Below, one piece after another: positions 50,817-59,829 of a stretch of 64,000 nucleotides of DNA; within the stretch, counting starts at the first letter, position 1; each line of letters begins with the position of its first letter. Under the pieces are notes generated by a model. The model was not told the DNA's origin. It worked only from the letters and a program-made list of their open reading frames with translations, and ran no database searches. Location of the stretch: positions 310,001-374,000 of the forward strand of contig JAFOLH010000001.1 of assembly GCA_017419405.1 (NCBI GenBank). The letters are read 5' to 3'. A program made the translations under genes and the position numbers. This stretch comes from Renibacterium sp. (lineage in GTDB: Bacteria; Actinomycetota; Actinomycetes; Actinomycetales; Micrococcaceae).

Positions 50817-52028
50817 TCATGCGGTGATCCGGCCGGACACCTCGGGGAGTCGGATCGTGCTGCCGTCCGGCCCGGCGGCACGGGCCCGGATGACCACTTC
50901 GTCGCCGTCCAAGAGCGCCGACCGGATGCTGCCATCGGAAAGCCGGATCGGCTCGGCACCCAGCCAACTCAATTCCAGCATCGATCCCCGTTGCTCCCGG
51001 GCCGGGCCGGAAACCGTACCGGAGGCGAAGAAATCACCGGGCCGGGTGCTGGCTCCGTTGACGGTCATATGCGCCAGCATTTGGGCGTAGCTGTAGTACA
51101 GTTCCCGGGCCGGCGGGCTGCTGATCAACTCGCCGTTGAGCAGCACTTCGAGTTCCAGGTCGAGCCCGCGTTCGATGGATCCGGAATCGTCCAGGTAACC
51201 GGCAAGCGGCAACTCCCGGACCGGGGACGGCACCCTGGCCGCGTCCAAGGCGGCCAGCGGAGTCACCCAGGCGGCGATCGAGGTGGCGAAGGACTTGCCC
51301 AGGAACGGACCCAAGGGGACGTATTCGAAAGCCTGGATGTCCCGGGCCGACCAGTCGTTGACCAGAACCACGCCGAATACGTGCGCCTCCGCCTCGTCGA
51401 GCGGAATCGGCTCAATCGAAGCCGAGCCGAGCACGAAGCCGATCTCGGCTTCGATGTCCAAGAATCCCGAAGGCCCGAACTCGGCGGTGGCCGCGTCGAG
51501 CTTCCGCAACCCGTTCGGCCGGCGGACCGGGTGTCCGCTCGGCCGGATGGTCCCGGAGCGTCCGTGATAACCGATCGGCAGTTGTTTCCAGTTGGCCGGG
51601 AGCTCCGGTTGCCCCGGCCGGAAAAGCTTCCCGACATTGCTCGCATGGTGCGCCGAAGCGTAGAAGTCGACGTAATCGCCGGGCTGGAACGGAAGTCCCA
51701 GGACCAGCGTCGGGATCGGCAGCGCACCCCGGCAGACCGTTGCGGCGTGCCGCGGGTCGGTGACCCAACTCCGGAGCAGTGCCCGGGCGCGGTCCCAGAG
51801 CCGCCGATCGCCGTGCAGCAAGCCGGTCAGATCCGGAGACCGGAAGGCGGCTTGCAGATCCGCCGGGCATTCGAGTTCGCCGGCCAGCCGGCGCAACGGC
51901 AGTGCGTGTTCGCCCAGTCTGGCGAGCAGCTGCGGCACGCCCGCGACTTCCCCGCTGGCATAGGGCAGGTGGTGCTGGTCGAAACCCGGGGTGCCGAGGA
52001 GCTCGGCGGCGTTTTTCGGTTCGGTCAT
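50817..52028 (-). CDS. fahA: fumarylacetoacetase
   Basis: Hydrolyses fumarylacetoacetate to fumarate and acetoacetate, the last step of tyrosine/homogentisate breakdown (403 aa). An N-terminal SH3-like domain (about 1-100) precedes the catalytic FAH domain with metal ligands in DIEAEIGFVLG and VLVNDWSARDIQ, and the signature EYVPLGPFLGKSFATS. It is the last gene of the operon transporter-hmgA-unknown-fahA and overlaps the unknown gene by four bases (ATGA). Confidence 0.95.
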   Translation of the reverse strand: MTEPKNAAELLGTPGFDQHHLPYASGEVAGVPQLLARLGEHALPLRRLAGELECPADLQAAFRSPDLTGLLHGDRRLWDRARALLRSWVTDPRHAATVCRGALPIPTLVLGLPFQPGDYVDFYASAHHASNVGKLFRPGQPELPANWKQLPIGYHGRSGTIRPSGHPVRRPNGLRKLDAATAEFGPSGFLDIEAEIGFVLGSASIEPIPLDEAEAHVFGVVLVNDWSARDIQAFEYVPLGPFLGKSFATSIAAWVTPLAALDAARVPSPVRELPLAGYLDDSGSIERGLDLELEVLLNGELISSPPARELYYSYAQMLAHMTVNGASTRPGDFFASGTVSGPAREQRGSMLELSWLGAEPIRLSDGSIRSALLDGDEVVIRARAAGPDGSTIRLPEVSGRITA

Positions 52029-52897
52029 AGCGGTTCCTCCGTTTCGTCCGGCATCTGCCGGGGCCCTGGGGCCAGTGCCAACATTGCTGCGAGCGAGTCC
52101 AGCGGCTCAGCGATGCTGCAGCTGCCGAAGGACCGGAAGGCGGTCCGGGCCGTCGGCAGCGAGGTCAGGCGCTCGTGCCACAGTGCGGACAGCTCGGTGC
52201 CGTCTTCGAGGGCCAGGAGCTTTTCGACCCGGGATTGCGGCACCCCGCGTTGGGCGGCTTCGGTGGCCAGCAGCACATTGGCGAAGCCATGGTGCTCGAA
52301 GCCGTCCGCGGCCCGCTGCCGGACCGCGCGGTGCAGGCCGGCGGTGAGTTTGAACCGGACTCCGGCCAGGACGCTGCGCGCGATTGCTTCGGCCAGCTCG
52401 GCCGCACTCGGAAATGCCGTGCGGAGCAAACCTCCGGTGCGGAATTTCACGGCGACGCCGAGTTTCCGGGCAGCGGAGATGCGGTCCAAGCGGTCGAACG
52501 GGACTTCGCTCCACAGAGCCACCCCGGGTGGCAAGAGCTGGCGCGCCGAGCGCAGTTCGGCGAGGTCGCCGGGAGCCAATTCGACGCCGGCCAACCGGAG
52601 CGCGGGGGCGCTCCGGAGGCTTTCCAACGCACCGGGCAGCGAGGCGGCGGAGCCAGTGAGCAGAATCGCGAGCGGCTTCCCGGCCGGTACCAGCTCGGCT
52701 AGCTGCCCCAACCGGCCGGCGTCGACCACGAACCGGCCGAGTACCGGAGCGTATCCGGAACTCAAATGCGCGGTGTGCGCGGGCACCGCTTCGGCGAGCG
52801 GCAGATCGCCGGGCGGGAAAATCGCGGCGTCGTCGATCAGTCCGGCGAGCACCGGCGAGCGGTGGACCGGCTGTGCCGCGAAGCGGCCCGGGGGCAT
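52025..52897 (-). CDS. uncharacterised protein of the homogentisate operon
   Basis: A 290-residue soluble protein, coupled to hmgA upstream (TGATG) and fahA downstream (ATGA). It is rich in Leu/Ala with recurrent strand-helix units that suggest a TIM-barrel-like fold. Notable conserved-looking stretches are GLIDDAAIFPPGDLPL near the N-terminus and, in the second half, LGVAVKFRTGGLLRTAFPSA, GVRFKLTAGLHRAV and HHGFANVLLAT. The Lys, Arg, His and Asp residues in these could form an active site for an acidic substrate. I do not know a named family. The operon lacks a recognisable maleylacetoacetate isomerase, making that reaction one hypothesis. ATG 52897 is chosen for the coupling; an ATG 10 codons earlier is possible. 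Confidence 0.7.
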   Translation of the reverse strand: MPPGRFAAQPVHRSPVLAGLIDDAAIFPPGDLPLAEAVPAHTAHLSSGYAPVLGRFVVDAGRLGQLAELVPAGKPLAILLTGSAASLPGALESLRSAPALRLAGVELAPGDLAELRSARQLLPPGVALWSEVPFDRLDRISAARKLGVAVKFRTGGLLRTAFPSAAELAEAIARSVLAGVRFKLTAGLHRAVRQRAADGFEHHGFANVLLATEAAQRGVPQSRVEKLLALEDGTELSALWHERLTSLPTARTAFRSFGSCSIAEPLDSLAAMLALAPGPRQMPDETEEPL

Positions 52898-54105
52898 CAG
52901 AGTTCCATCCAGCGGCCAGCGGTCCACGACGAAGCGTAACGACCGTCGTCGGACGCCGTGCCGGCTTCGCCGAGCAGCATCGGTTGGAAGGTGTCCACCA
53001 TGACCGCGAGTTCGTCGAAGTATTCGGTACCGAGGCTGCGTTCGACGGCGCCGGGCTGCGGTCCGTGCGAATGCCCGCCGGGGTGGATCGAGACCGAGCC
53101 TTTCGTGATGCCGGAGCCGGCCCGGGCCTCATAGTCGCCGGCCACGTAGAACATGATTTCGTCCGAGTCGACGTTCGAATGGTAGTAGGGGACCGGCACT
53201 GCCAAGGGATGGTAGTCGACTTTGCGCGGAACGAAGTTGCAGATCACGAAATTGTGCCCTTCGAAGACCTGGTGCGAGGGCGGCGGTTGGTGTACCCGGC
53301 CGGTGATCGGTTCGTAGTCAGCGATGTTGAAGACATAGGGGTAGAGGCAGCCATCCCAGCCGACGACGTCGAAGGGGTGCTGCGGCAGCAGATGGATGCT
53401 CCCAGCCAGACCGGAGGGCCCGGATCCCCGGTGCTTGACGTAGACCTCGACATCGCTACCCGCACGCAGCAGCGGTTCGGTCGGCACCCGGAAATCCCGC
53501 TCGCAATACGGCGCGTGTTCCAAAAGCTGACCGAAGCGGGAAAGGTAGCGTTTCGGCGGTCCGATATGCGAATTCGCCTCGATGATGTAGAGCCGCAAGG
53601 GGCTGCCGGCGTCGACCAGCCAACGGTGGGTCGTGCCGCGCGGAATCATCGCGTAATCGCCTGCCCCGACCTCGAGCGCACCGAAGACGGTTTCCAGCAC
53701 CGCAGACCCGGCCTCGACGAAAACGCATTCGTCACCGATCGCATTGCGGTACAGCGGAGAGTCGTTCCCCGCCACGACGTAGTTGATCCGGACATCCGAA
53801 TTGCCCAATACCAGGCGCCGTCCGGTCACCGGGTCGATGTCCTGGCAGCGTTCCGGATCGAAGAGCCCGTGCAGCTGCAAATGCCGAGGCAGCAAGGGGG
53901 AGTTGGCCCGCAGCGTCTGTTCCGGCAACCGCCATTCCGCAGCGCCGACCAGGGCCGAGGTGATCCCCCGGTGGTAGAGCAAGGAGGAATCCGAACTGAA
54001 TCCTTCCTCCCCGATCAGTTCTTCATAGTGCAGCGAGCCGTCCGGGGCGCGGAATTGGGTGTGCCGTTTGGCCGGAATCGTGCCGGTTTGGCGGTAGTAG
54101 GCCAT
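52897..54105 (-). CDS. hmgA: homogentisate 1,2-dioxygenase
   Basis: Non-haem iron ring-cleavage enzyme (402 aa) converting homogentisate to maleylacetoacetate. It resembles the cupin-type HGD family: GGFIPRG-like substrate region (DYAMIPRGTTHRW), ENPYLFD-type HPFDVVGWDG, NFVPRKVDYHPLAVPVPYYHSNVDSDE and the metal-binding His/Glu area SIHPGGHSHGPQPGAVE. The ATG at 54103-54105 encodes MAYYRQTGTIPAKRH with AAAGGA upstream. It follows the transporter gene by 47 bases on the same strand. Confidence 0.93.
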   Translation of the reverse strand: MAYYRQTGTIPAKRHTQFRAPDGSLHYEELIGEEGFSSDSSLLYHRGITSALVGAAEWRLPEQTLRANSPLLPRHLQLHGLFDPERCQDIDPVTGRRLVLGNSDVRINYVVAGNDSPLYRNAIGDECVFVEAGSAVLETVFGALEVGAGDYAMIPRGTTHRWLVDAGSPLRLYIIEANSHIGPPKRYLSRFGQLLEHAPYCERDFRVPTEPLLRAGSDVEVYVKHRGSGPSGLAGSIHLLPQHPFDVVGWDGCLYPYVFNIADYEPITGRVHQPPPSHQVFEGHNFVICNFVPRKVDYHPLAVPVPYYHSNVDSDEIMFYVAGDYEARAGSGITKGSVSIHPGGHSHGPQPGAVERSLGTEYFDELAVMVDTFQPMLLGEAGTASDDGRYASSWTAGRWMEL

Positions 54106-54152
54106 GAAGGGTCCTTTCCTTGATGAAGTGTTCCGAAGGGATGGCAACTGGT

Positions 54153-55436
54153 TCAGTCGGGCAGCCGGATGCCTTTGGTTTCGCGCAAGGTCAGCGCGGT
54201 GCACAGCGAGATCAGCGCGCAAGCCAGGTAGAACCAGGCTGGAGCCAGCGCTTGCCCGGTGCTGTTGATCAGCCAGGTACTCAGGTACGGAGCGGTGCCG
54301 CCGAGCAGCATTTGGGAGAGATTGAAGCCCAGCGCGATTCCGGTGTAGCGAACCCGGGTGCCGAGCAACTCCGCGAACACGGCGAACACGGTGCCCAGGC
54401 ACAAAGCGACCGGCACGCCGAGCAGCACATTGCCCAGGACCGCGAGCCAAAGCCAAGGACTGGACATCAGGAAGAAGGCCGGCAGTGCGAGCGCCAAGCC
54501 GAGGATGCTGCCGAGCAGCATCGCGGGTTTGCGGCCGAACCGGTCCGCGAGCATGCCGCTGAGCGGCAACACGGCGCAGGAAACCAGAATCGTGATCACC
54601 GTGGACAGGAAGCTGGTGCCGCGGTCCAGGCCGGTCACGGTTTCCAGATAGGTCGCACCGTAGACGTAGGCCACGTAATACCCGCCGGTGACCAATGCCG
54701 CCAGGCCGAAGATCTGGAGCAATTGCCGGGGGTTCTTCGCCAGCACCTCGAAGATCGGCGGCTTTTCGGACTCCGCTTTGGCCGAAGTCCGGAACTGTTC
54801 GGTTTCCGCGAGCCGGGTCCGGATCCAGAGCCCGACCAAAGCCAGGGGGAGGCTCACCAGGAACGGCAACCGCCAAGCCCAATCGGTGATCGTCTGGGCA
54901 CTGAATGCCTGGTTCAGACCCAGCACCAACAGCGCGGCGAACAGCGCGCCGGTCAGCGAACCCAGATGGATCAACGAGGTGGTGAGCGCCCGTTTGCGGG
55001 CCGGTGCCGATTCGGCGAGGAAAGCCACTGCGCCGCCGAGTTCACCACCGGCGGCGATGCCTTGCAGGCAGCGCATCAGCACCAGCAGTACGGTCGCCCA
55101 GATCCCGATGGTGGAGTAATCGGGGAGCAAGCCGATGCCCAGAGTCGCCAGGCACATCAGCAAAATGGTCAAGGCGAGCGCGCTGCGGCGGCCGTACCGG
55201 TCGCCGATGTGGCCGAAGAGGATGCCGCCCGGAGTCCGCAGGAAGAAGGCGACCGCGAACGTCGCCAAGGTGTTCAGCAGCGCGGCCGAGGGGTCGCCCT
55301 GGCTGAAGAAGAGCGTCGACAACACCGTGGCCATGTAGCCGTAGACCGCGAAATCGTAGTATTCGACAACCGTGCCGATGATGCTGGCCAATACCGGTTT
55401 GCGGGATATCCGTTCAACTGATTCGGTGCGCTGCAT
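54153..55436 (-). CDS. MFS transporter, metabolite:H+ symporter type
   Basis: A 427-residue, 12-helix transporter of the MHS branch (ProP/ShiA/KgtP-like). Signatures are VEYYDFAVYGYMATVLSTLFF in TM1, GHIGDRYGRRSAL in the loop 2-3, and RCLQGIAAGGELGGAV. It is the first gene of the homogentisate operon, so it probably imports an aromatic acid such as homogentisate or 4-hydroxyphenylacetate. The AT-rich region upstream, shared with the divergent MarR gene, contains a perfect inverted repeat. Confidence 0.88.
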   Translation of the reverse strand: MQRTESVERISRKPVLASIIGTVVEYYDFAVYGYMATVLSTLFFSQGDPSAALLNTLATFAVAFFLRTPGGILFGHIGDRYGRRSALALTILLMCLATLGIGLLPDYSTIGIWATVLLVLMRCLQGIAAGGELGGAVAFLAESAPARKRALTTSLIHLGSLTGALFAALLVLGLNQAFSAQTITDWAWRLPFLVSLPLALVGLWIRTRLAETEQFRTSAKAESEKPPIFEVLAKNPRQLLQIFGLAALVTGGYYVAYVYGATYLETVTGLDRGTSFLSTVITILVSCAVLPLSGMLADRFGRKPAMLLGSILGLALALPAFFLMSSPWLWLAVLGNVLLGVPVALCLGTVFAVFAELLGTRVRYTGIALGFNLSQMLLGGTAPYLSTWLINSTGQALAPAWFYLACALISLCTALTLRETKGIRLPD

Positions 55437-55520
55437 GTTGGCCGCGGCCTTTCGATCGATCGCCGGTGAGAACTTCGGGAGGCTGTGCAGTCAGCGTGAC
55501 ACGTCAAAGGAAAGTAGTCA

Positions 55521-55538
55521 AATATTTAACTAAATATT
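55521..55538. promoter_or_regulatory. MarR-type operator candidate in the divergent homogentisate promoter
   Basis: AATATTTA-AC-TAAATATT is an 18-base inverted repeat with perfect 8-base arms in an island (about 55505-55645) that is far more AT-rich than the rest of the window. It lies 85 bases upstream of the transporter start and 109 upstream of the MarR start, fitting a shared operator bound by the MarR dimer. Confidence 0.6.
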
Positions 55539-55646
55539 CTCAAGGATTTGATTGAAAATGTGATTCAGCTGTGACTTAAACCCGAAAACTAAGCATAAAC
55601 TCAGGAAAAATGAGTAAAAATTTGATGATATTGATCGGGATATAGG

Positions 55647-56255
55647 ATGACTGACATGGCAGAGCACGCGAAATCCGAAGTGGCAACCCGAGCGGTCGAC
55701 GAACTGGACTTCTGGTCCTATGTGGATTTGGCGGTGGCCAGACTGGCCGAGTTCCAGCCCGCTGCGGACGTCCGGTCGACGCGGCTTCTGCTGGTGCTGA
55801 ACCGGGCTTCGCAAGCGGTCATTCAGGACTTGGAGAGCCAGGCGCAGCGCCCGTCGGGCTTGAACTGGTCGTCGTTCAAGGTGCTGCATTGCCTGTGGCT
55901 GACTGGTGGTCTGGAGGCGAAGCAGGTCGCGGCGCTCACCGGGTTGAGCCGGGCGCTGGTGTCCAGCACGATCAAACCGATGATCGCCGCAGGACTGTTG
56001 AACCGGGACAAGTCCGCGCAGGACGGTCGGGCCGTCCGGCTTTCCGCGACCGAGGCCGGGGAGCAGCTGATTTCCCAGGTGTTCCTGGAGCAGAACGTCT
56101 TGGAACGCGGCTGGGCGGAGCGGCTCACCGAAGCCGAGCGGGGGATCTTGATGATGTTGTTGGAGAAGCTGGCCGGCAATCCATTGCGGACTCCGGGTGG
56201 CCGTGCGTCCCCGACGGCCGATCCGGCCTCCGGTTCAGGGAATCGGGGCCAGTAG
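55647..56255 (+). CDS. MarR family transcriptional regulator
   Basis: A 202-residue regulator with a winged helix-turn-helix (about 70-150): GLEAKQVAALTGLSRALVSSTIKPMIAAGLL is the recognition part, followed by the wing DKSAQDGRAVRLSATEAG. The helical N- and C-terminal regions form the dimer interface. It is divergent from the homogentisate operon and probably represses it, with an intermediate of aromatic degradation as effector. There are two possible ATG starts, 55647 and 55656; the purine stretch suits the second better. The C-terminal tail after residue 180 is low-complexity. Confidence 0.88.
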   Translation: MTDMAEHAKSEVATRAVDELDFWSYVDLAVARLAEFQPAADVRSTRLLLVLNRASQAVIQDLESQAQRPSGLNWSSFKVLHCLWLTGGLEAKQVAALTGLSRALVSSTIKPMIAAGLLNRDKSAQDGRAVRLSATEAGEQLISQVFLEQNVLERGWAERLTEAERGILMMLLEKLAGNPLRTPGGRASPTADPASGSGNRGQ

Positions 56256-56360
56256 CGTGTGCCGCACGGCGAGCGTCCGGTTCCCGGGATCGTCCTGGTC
56301 GCCTGGCGGTCGGTAGCCGGGGCCGGGCATGGGTTTCCTCCGGATCGGCTGGGCATTTTG

Positions 56361-56415
56361 ATTCGTTGAGCGAACTTCATGCTACGGTTTCGCTAATTTA
56401 GTTCACCCAACGAAC
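56361..56415. promoter_or_regulatory. inverted pair of GTTCxCxCAACGAA boxes upstream of the drug exporter
   Basis: ATTCGTTGAGCGAAC (56361-56375) and GTTCACCCAACGAAC (56401-56415) are inverted copies agreeing at 12 of 15 positions, with 25 bases between. The spacer contains -10-like TAATTT (56394-56399). The exporter ATG is at 56461. The arrangement suggests a repressor site around the promoter, although no regulator gene adjoins except the MarR gene upstream. Confidence 0.45.
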
Positions 56416-56460
56416 CACTGAGCCGATGAGCCACGGTGCATCGCCGAAAGTGAGGCCAGC

Positions 56461-57942
56461 ATGTCGCTACCGGGTTCTGCCTCCGGCGGTCCGGATCCGG
56501 CCGGGCAGACGAGGGCCAAACCGGCGAGGGTTCCCGGGCTGGCCGTCGCCGCAGCCGGGACGTTGCTTGCTTTGGTCCTGTTCACCGGTCCGCTGTCCAG
56601 CACCCCGACGCTGAGCCGACTGCTCGGCGCGGATGCCGCACAGCAGTCCTGGATCCTGAGTTCGACCTCGCTCGGGTTGGCGGTGGCGCTGATTGCCAGC
56701 GGATCGCTGGGCGATGAGTGGGGCCGGCGCCGGGTCTTCCTGCTGGGCACAATGTTGGGAACCGCTGGCTCGCTGCTGTGTTTCGCCGCCGCGGCCGTGC
56801 CGCCCGGTGCAGCCGCGGCAGTCTTCATTGCCGGCCGGGTGGTCCAAGGGCTCGGCGCTGCGGCGATGATCTCCTGCAGCGCGGCGCTGATCGCCGCGGG
56901 AGCTGCCGATGCGGTGCAACGGACCAAAGCGATGGGGGTCTGGGGCGCTGCGGTGTCTTTGGGCATCGCGCTCGGGCCGATGCTCGGTGCGGTCACCTCG
57001 GATGCCGGGATCTGGTACCTGGCTTATGCGGTGATGGCGGTCAGCGGGGCGGCCCTGGCGATCTGGGGGCGGCTGCGCCTGGCCGAATCGAAGGCCGCAG
57101 AACCCCGGCCCGTCGACTGGACCGGCGCCTTGCTGTTAGCGGCGGCCTTGGCACTGATCTTGACCGGGTTGACCGAAGGACGCCGCGGCTGGGGGCAATG
57201 GGGCGTGCTCGCTGCTTTGGCCGCCGGCGGTCTGCTGCTCCTGGTTTTCGGCTGGCAGCAATGGCGCGGCAAGGACCCGATGCTGGATCTGCGGATCTTC
57301 CGGCTGCCGGGATTGCTGGGGGCTTCCGTGGCGGCGTTCGCGATGGGCGCCGGCGCGATCACCATGATGAGTTATGCCAGCGTGATCCTATTGCAGGACT
57401 ACGGATTGCCCGCTGTGGTCGCGGCCATGTGCCTGGCCGTGTGGGCCGTGGTCGGAATTTTCGCCTCGCTGCTGGCGCGCAGGCTGCCGCACGGGTTCGA
57501 CGGTCCAGGCCGGTTCGCCGTCGGGTTCCTGCTCTGCGTCGTCGGGTTCCTGCCCTGGGCGTTCCTGCGTCCCGGTGCCGGTCTGCTGCTGCCGGTCCTG
57601 GGGCTGGTCGTCGCCGGAGCCGGAACCGGATTGGTCAATGCCACGCTGGGCCGCGAAGCGGTGGCGCACCTGGCTGCCCGGCAAGCCGGCATGGGCTCCG
57701 GGTTGAACAACACCGTGCGCTATCTCGGTTCCGCGATCGGGGTCACGGTTTTCGGGGTTCTGGCCACCGCCGGGTTGGGCGCGAGGGCGGCGACCATCGG
57801 AACCTCGGCCGCTGCGGTCGAGGGCTGGGACCGGGCAGTCTGGGCCTGCCTCGGAGTGATGCTGCTCGCTGTGCTCCTGGTGCTGTGCTGCGGGCGGGCG
57901 ATGCGGATCGCGGAACGGGCTGCCGCTGGCACCGTGCGTTAG
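56461..57942 (+). CDS. MFS drug efflux transporter, DHA2 (14-helix) family
   Basis: A 493-residue proton-coupled exporter with about 14 hydrophobic segments. DHA2 landmarks are the loop GDEWGRRRVFLLG after TM2, VVQGLGAAAMISCS in TM4, and the motif C-like GAAVSLGIALGPMLGAV in TM5. Likely substrates are hydrophobic antimicrobial compounds or metabolites; none can be specified. The ATG follows AGGCC at suboptimal spacing. Its last four bases overlap the convergent ybaK gene. Confidence 0.88.
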   Translation: MSLPGSASGGPDPAGQTRAKPARVPGLAVAAAGTLLALVLFTGPLSSTPTLSRLLGADAAQQSWILSSTSLGLAVALIASGSLGDEWGRRRVFLLGTMLGTAGSLLCFAAAAVPPGAAAAVFIAGRVVQGLGAAAMISCSAALIAAGAADAVQRTKAMGVWGAAVSLGIALGPMLGAVTSDAGIWYLAYAVMAVSGAALAIWGRLRLAESKAAEPRPVDWTGALLLAAALALILTGLTEGRRGWGQWGVLAALAAGGLLLLVFGWQQWRGKDPMLDLRIFRLPGLLGASVAAFAMGAGAITMMSYASVILLQDYGLPAVVAAMCLAVWAVVGIFASLLARRLPHGFDGPGRFAVGFLLCVVGFLPWAFLRPGAGLLLPVLGLVVAGAGTGLVNATLGREAVAHLAARQAGMGSGLNNTVRYLGSAIGVTVFGVLATAGLGARAATIGTSAAAVEGWDRAVWACLGVMLLAVLLVLCCGRAMRIAERAAAGTVR

Positions 57943-58448
57943 GCCTTCGCGATCGCCGCGACGTCGGCCGGAATCAGCCGGGCCAATTCGGCCGGGGCGA
58001 GTTCGATTTCCAGGCCGCGCCGCCCCGCGGAGCAGAAGACGGTCTCGAAATCGAAACTGCTTTCGTCGAGCACCGTGCGATGCGGATGCTTCGAACCCAA
58101 GGGTGATATCCCGCCGAGTACATAACCGGTGCGGCGCTGCGCCAGCAGCGGGTCGGCCAACTCGGCCTTTTTCGCGCCGAGCACGCCCGCCAAAGCCTTC
58201 AGATCGAGGCTGCCGGAAACCGGGACCACGGCGGCCAGCAGCACCGGATCGGGTTCGCCCGGCAATCCGCTGACCGAGACCATCAGGGTTTTGAAGACCC
58301 GCTCCGGTGCGACGCCGAGCGCCGAGGCGGCTTCCAGACCGTAGGCCGGAGCAGAAGCCGCATGCGGAAAACTGTGCAGCCGATAGCGCACCCCGGCCGC
58401 GTCGAGCAGATCCGTGGCCGGGGTGCCGCCGGGGCTCCGTTTCGGCAT
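57939..58448 (-). CDS. ybaK: aminoacyl-tRNA deacylase, YbaK/EbsC family
   Basis: A 169-residue editing-domain protein that hydrolyses mischarged Cys-tRNA(Pro). Lys53 (ERVFKTLMV) corresponds to the essential Lys of E. coli YbaK, and the GGISPLGSKH loop forms the substrate pocket. The family is usually 155-165 aa, so the length is normal. Four bases lie between it and the upstream sufE stop, on the same strand, so the two may be transcribed together with the rhodanese gene. Confidence 0.9.
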   Translation of the reverse strand: MPKRSPGGTPATDLLDAAGVRYRLHSFPHAASAPAYGLEAASALGVAPERVFKTLMVSVSGLPGEPDPVLLAAVVPVSGSLDLKALAGVLGAKKAELADPLLAQRRTGYVLGGISPLGSKHPHRTVLDESSFDFETVFCSAGRRGLEIELAPAELARLIPADVAAIAKA

Positions 58449-58452
58449 GGCC

Positions 58453-58893
58453 TCAGGCGGCGTCCAAATCCCGCAGTTGGCGCTTGATCCGGCCGAGCAT
58501 CGCGGACATGCCGCGCAGCCGCAGCGGGGTCAGCGCCCGCATCAGGCCGAGCTTTTCCGGCATGTCGTCCGGTACCGCCAAGATCTCCGCCGAGGTACGG
58601 CCATTGAGCCCTTCATAGAGCACGCTCGCGAAGCCGCGAGTGGTCGGGGCTTCGGCCGGTGCCGAAAAGTACAGCTGCACCGCGCCGTCGTCGGCCTTTT
58701 CCAAGGTGAGGAAAAGCGGCGACTGGCATTCGACCACTTGCTCCAGCAACTCCAAGTGGTTTGCCAGCCGCTCCGGCAGCGCAGGCAGGCTGCGGGAGAA
58801 TTCCAGCAGCAGCTGCAGCCGTTCCTTCTCCTCGAGCGCCTGGAAGTCGTCGATGATCTCCGCCAACGCGGTCGGGATAGCAGTATCAGTCAC
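58453..58893 (-). CDS. sufE: SufE family Fe-S cluster/sulfur acceptor protein
   Basis: A 146-residue SufE-like protein that accepts sulfur from a cysteine desulfurase on Cys56 (EQVVECQSPLF) and passes it on. ARGFASVLYEGLNG-type sequence (TRGFASVLYEGLNGRT) and the C-terminal LTPLRLRGMSAMLGRIK are typical. It lies 15 bases downstream of the thiosulfate sulfurtransferase gene, the usual actinobacterial pairing. The cognate desulfurase is not in the window. Confidence 0.9.
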   Translation of the reverse strand: MTDTAIPTALAEIIDDFQALEEKERLQLLLEFSRSLPALPERLANHLELLEQVVECQSPLFLTLEKADDGAVQLYFSAPAEAPTTRGFASVLYEGLNGRTSAEILAVPDDMPEKLGLMRALTPLRLRGMSAMLGRIKRQLRDLDAA

Positions 58894-58908
58894 GTTTCCA
58901 GCGTAGTC

Positions 58909-59829
58909 CTAGACCGTGCCGGGTGCTTCACCCTTGACGATCGGAACCCGTACCGCATTGCCCCACTCGGTCCAGGACCCGTCGTAGTTGCGCACGTTTT
59001 CAAAGCCCAGCAGGTGCTTGAGCACGAACCAGGTGTGGCTGGAGCGCTCGCCGATCCGGCAATACGCCACGACGTCGTCGCCGCTTTTGAGCCCGGCACC
59101 GCCGAGGTAGATCGCTTCCAGCTCTTCGCGGCTGCGGAAGGTTCCGTCGTCGGCCGCGGCCTTCGCCCACGGCACCGAAGCGGCGGTCGGGATGTGGCCG
59201 CCGCGCAGGGCGCCCTCTTCGGGGTATGCGGGCATCGAGGTTCGGGCCCCGGTGTATTCCTCGGGGGAGCGGACATCGATCAGCGGGCCCTGGCCCAAGT
59301 GCTGCAGCACATCGTCTTTGAAAGCGCGGATCGCTTCGTCCTTGCGCTCCACCGTGGGGTATTCGGCGGCGACCGGAGTAGCGGTCTCGGTGGAAACTTC
59401 ACGGCCTTCGGCGAGCCACTTGTCCCGGCCGCCGTCGATCAGGCGCACGTCTTCGTGCCCGAACAGGGTGAAGACCCAAAGCGCATAGGCGGCCCACCAG
59501 TTGGACTTGTCGCCGTAGATGACCACCGTGGTGTCCCGGCCGATCCCTTTGCTGCCGAGCAGTTCGGCGAACGCGGCGCCGTCGATGTAATCCCGGGTAT
59601 CCGGGTCGTTGAGATCGGTATGCCAGTCGATTTTGACCGCGCCCGGAATGTGCCCGGTCTCGTAGAGCAGCACGTCCTCGTCGGATTCCACGATCGCGAG
59701 TTCGGCGGTCCCGGCTTTGCCGGCGGCAATCGCATCGGCAACCCATTGCGTGGAGACGAGACGCTCGGGGTGTGCGTAGTCGGCGAATTTCGTCGCGTTC
59801 GCGGCGTCGGTTTCGGGGGCGAGGCTCAT
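58909..59829 (-). CDS. sseA: thiosulfate sulfurtransferase (rhodanese), SseA-like
   Basis: A 306-residue protein with two rhodanese domains (about 20-145 and 165-295). The catalytic Cys257 starts the active loop [12 protein letters not shown] in the second domain; the first domain is inactive, with no Cys at the matching site. It transfers sulfur from thiosulfate or mercaptopyruvate. CRIGERS loops are common in actinobacterial SseA/CysA-type enzymes. The ATG at 59827-59829 has AGGAG 7 bases upstream. Operon with sufE and possibly ybaK. Confidence 0.92.
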   Translation of the reverse strand: MSLAPETDAANATKFADYAHPERLVSTQWVADAIAAGKAGTAELAIVESDEDVLLYETGHIPGAVKIDWHTDLNDPDTRDYIDGAAFAELLGSKGIGRDTTVVIYGDKSNWWAAYALWVFTLFGHEDVRLIDGGRDKWLAEGREVSTETATPVAAEYPTVERKDEAIRAFKDDVLQHLGQGPLIDVRSPEEYTGARTSMPAYPEEGALRGGHIPTAASVPWAKAAADDGTFRSREELEAIYLGGAGLKSGDDVVAYCRIGERSSHTWFVLKHLLGFENVRNYDGSWTEWGNAVRVPIVKGEAPGTV

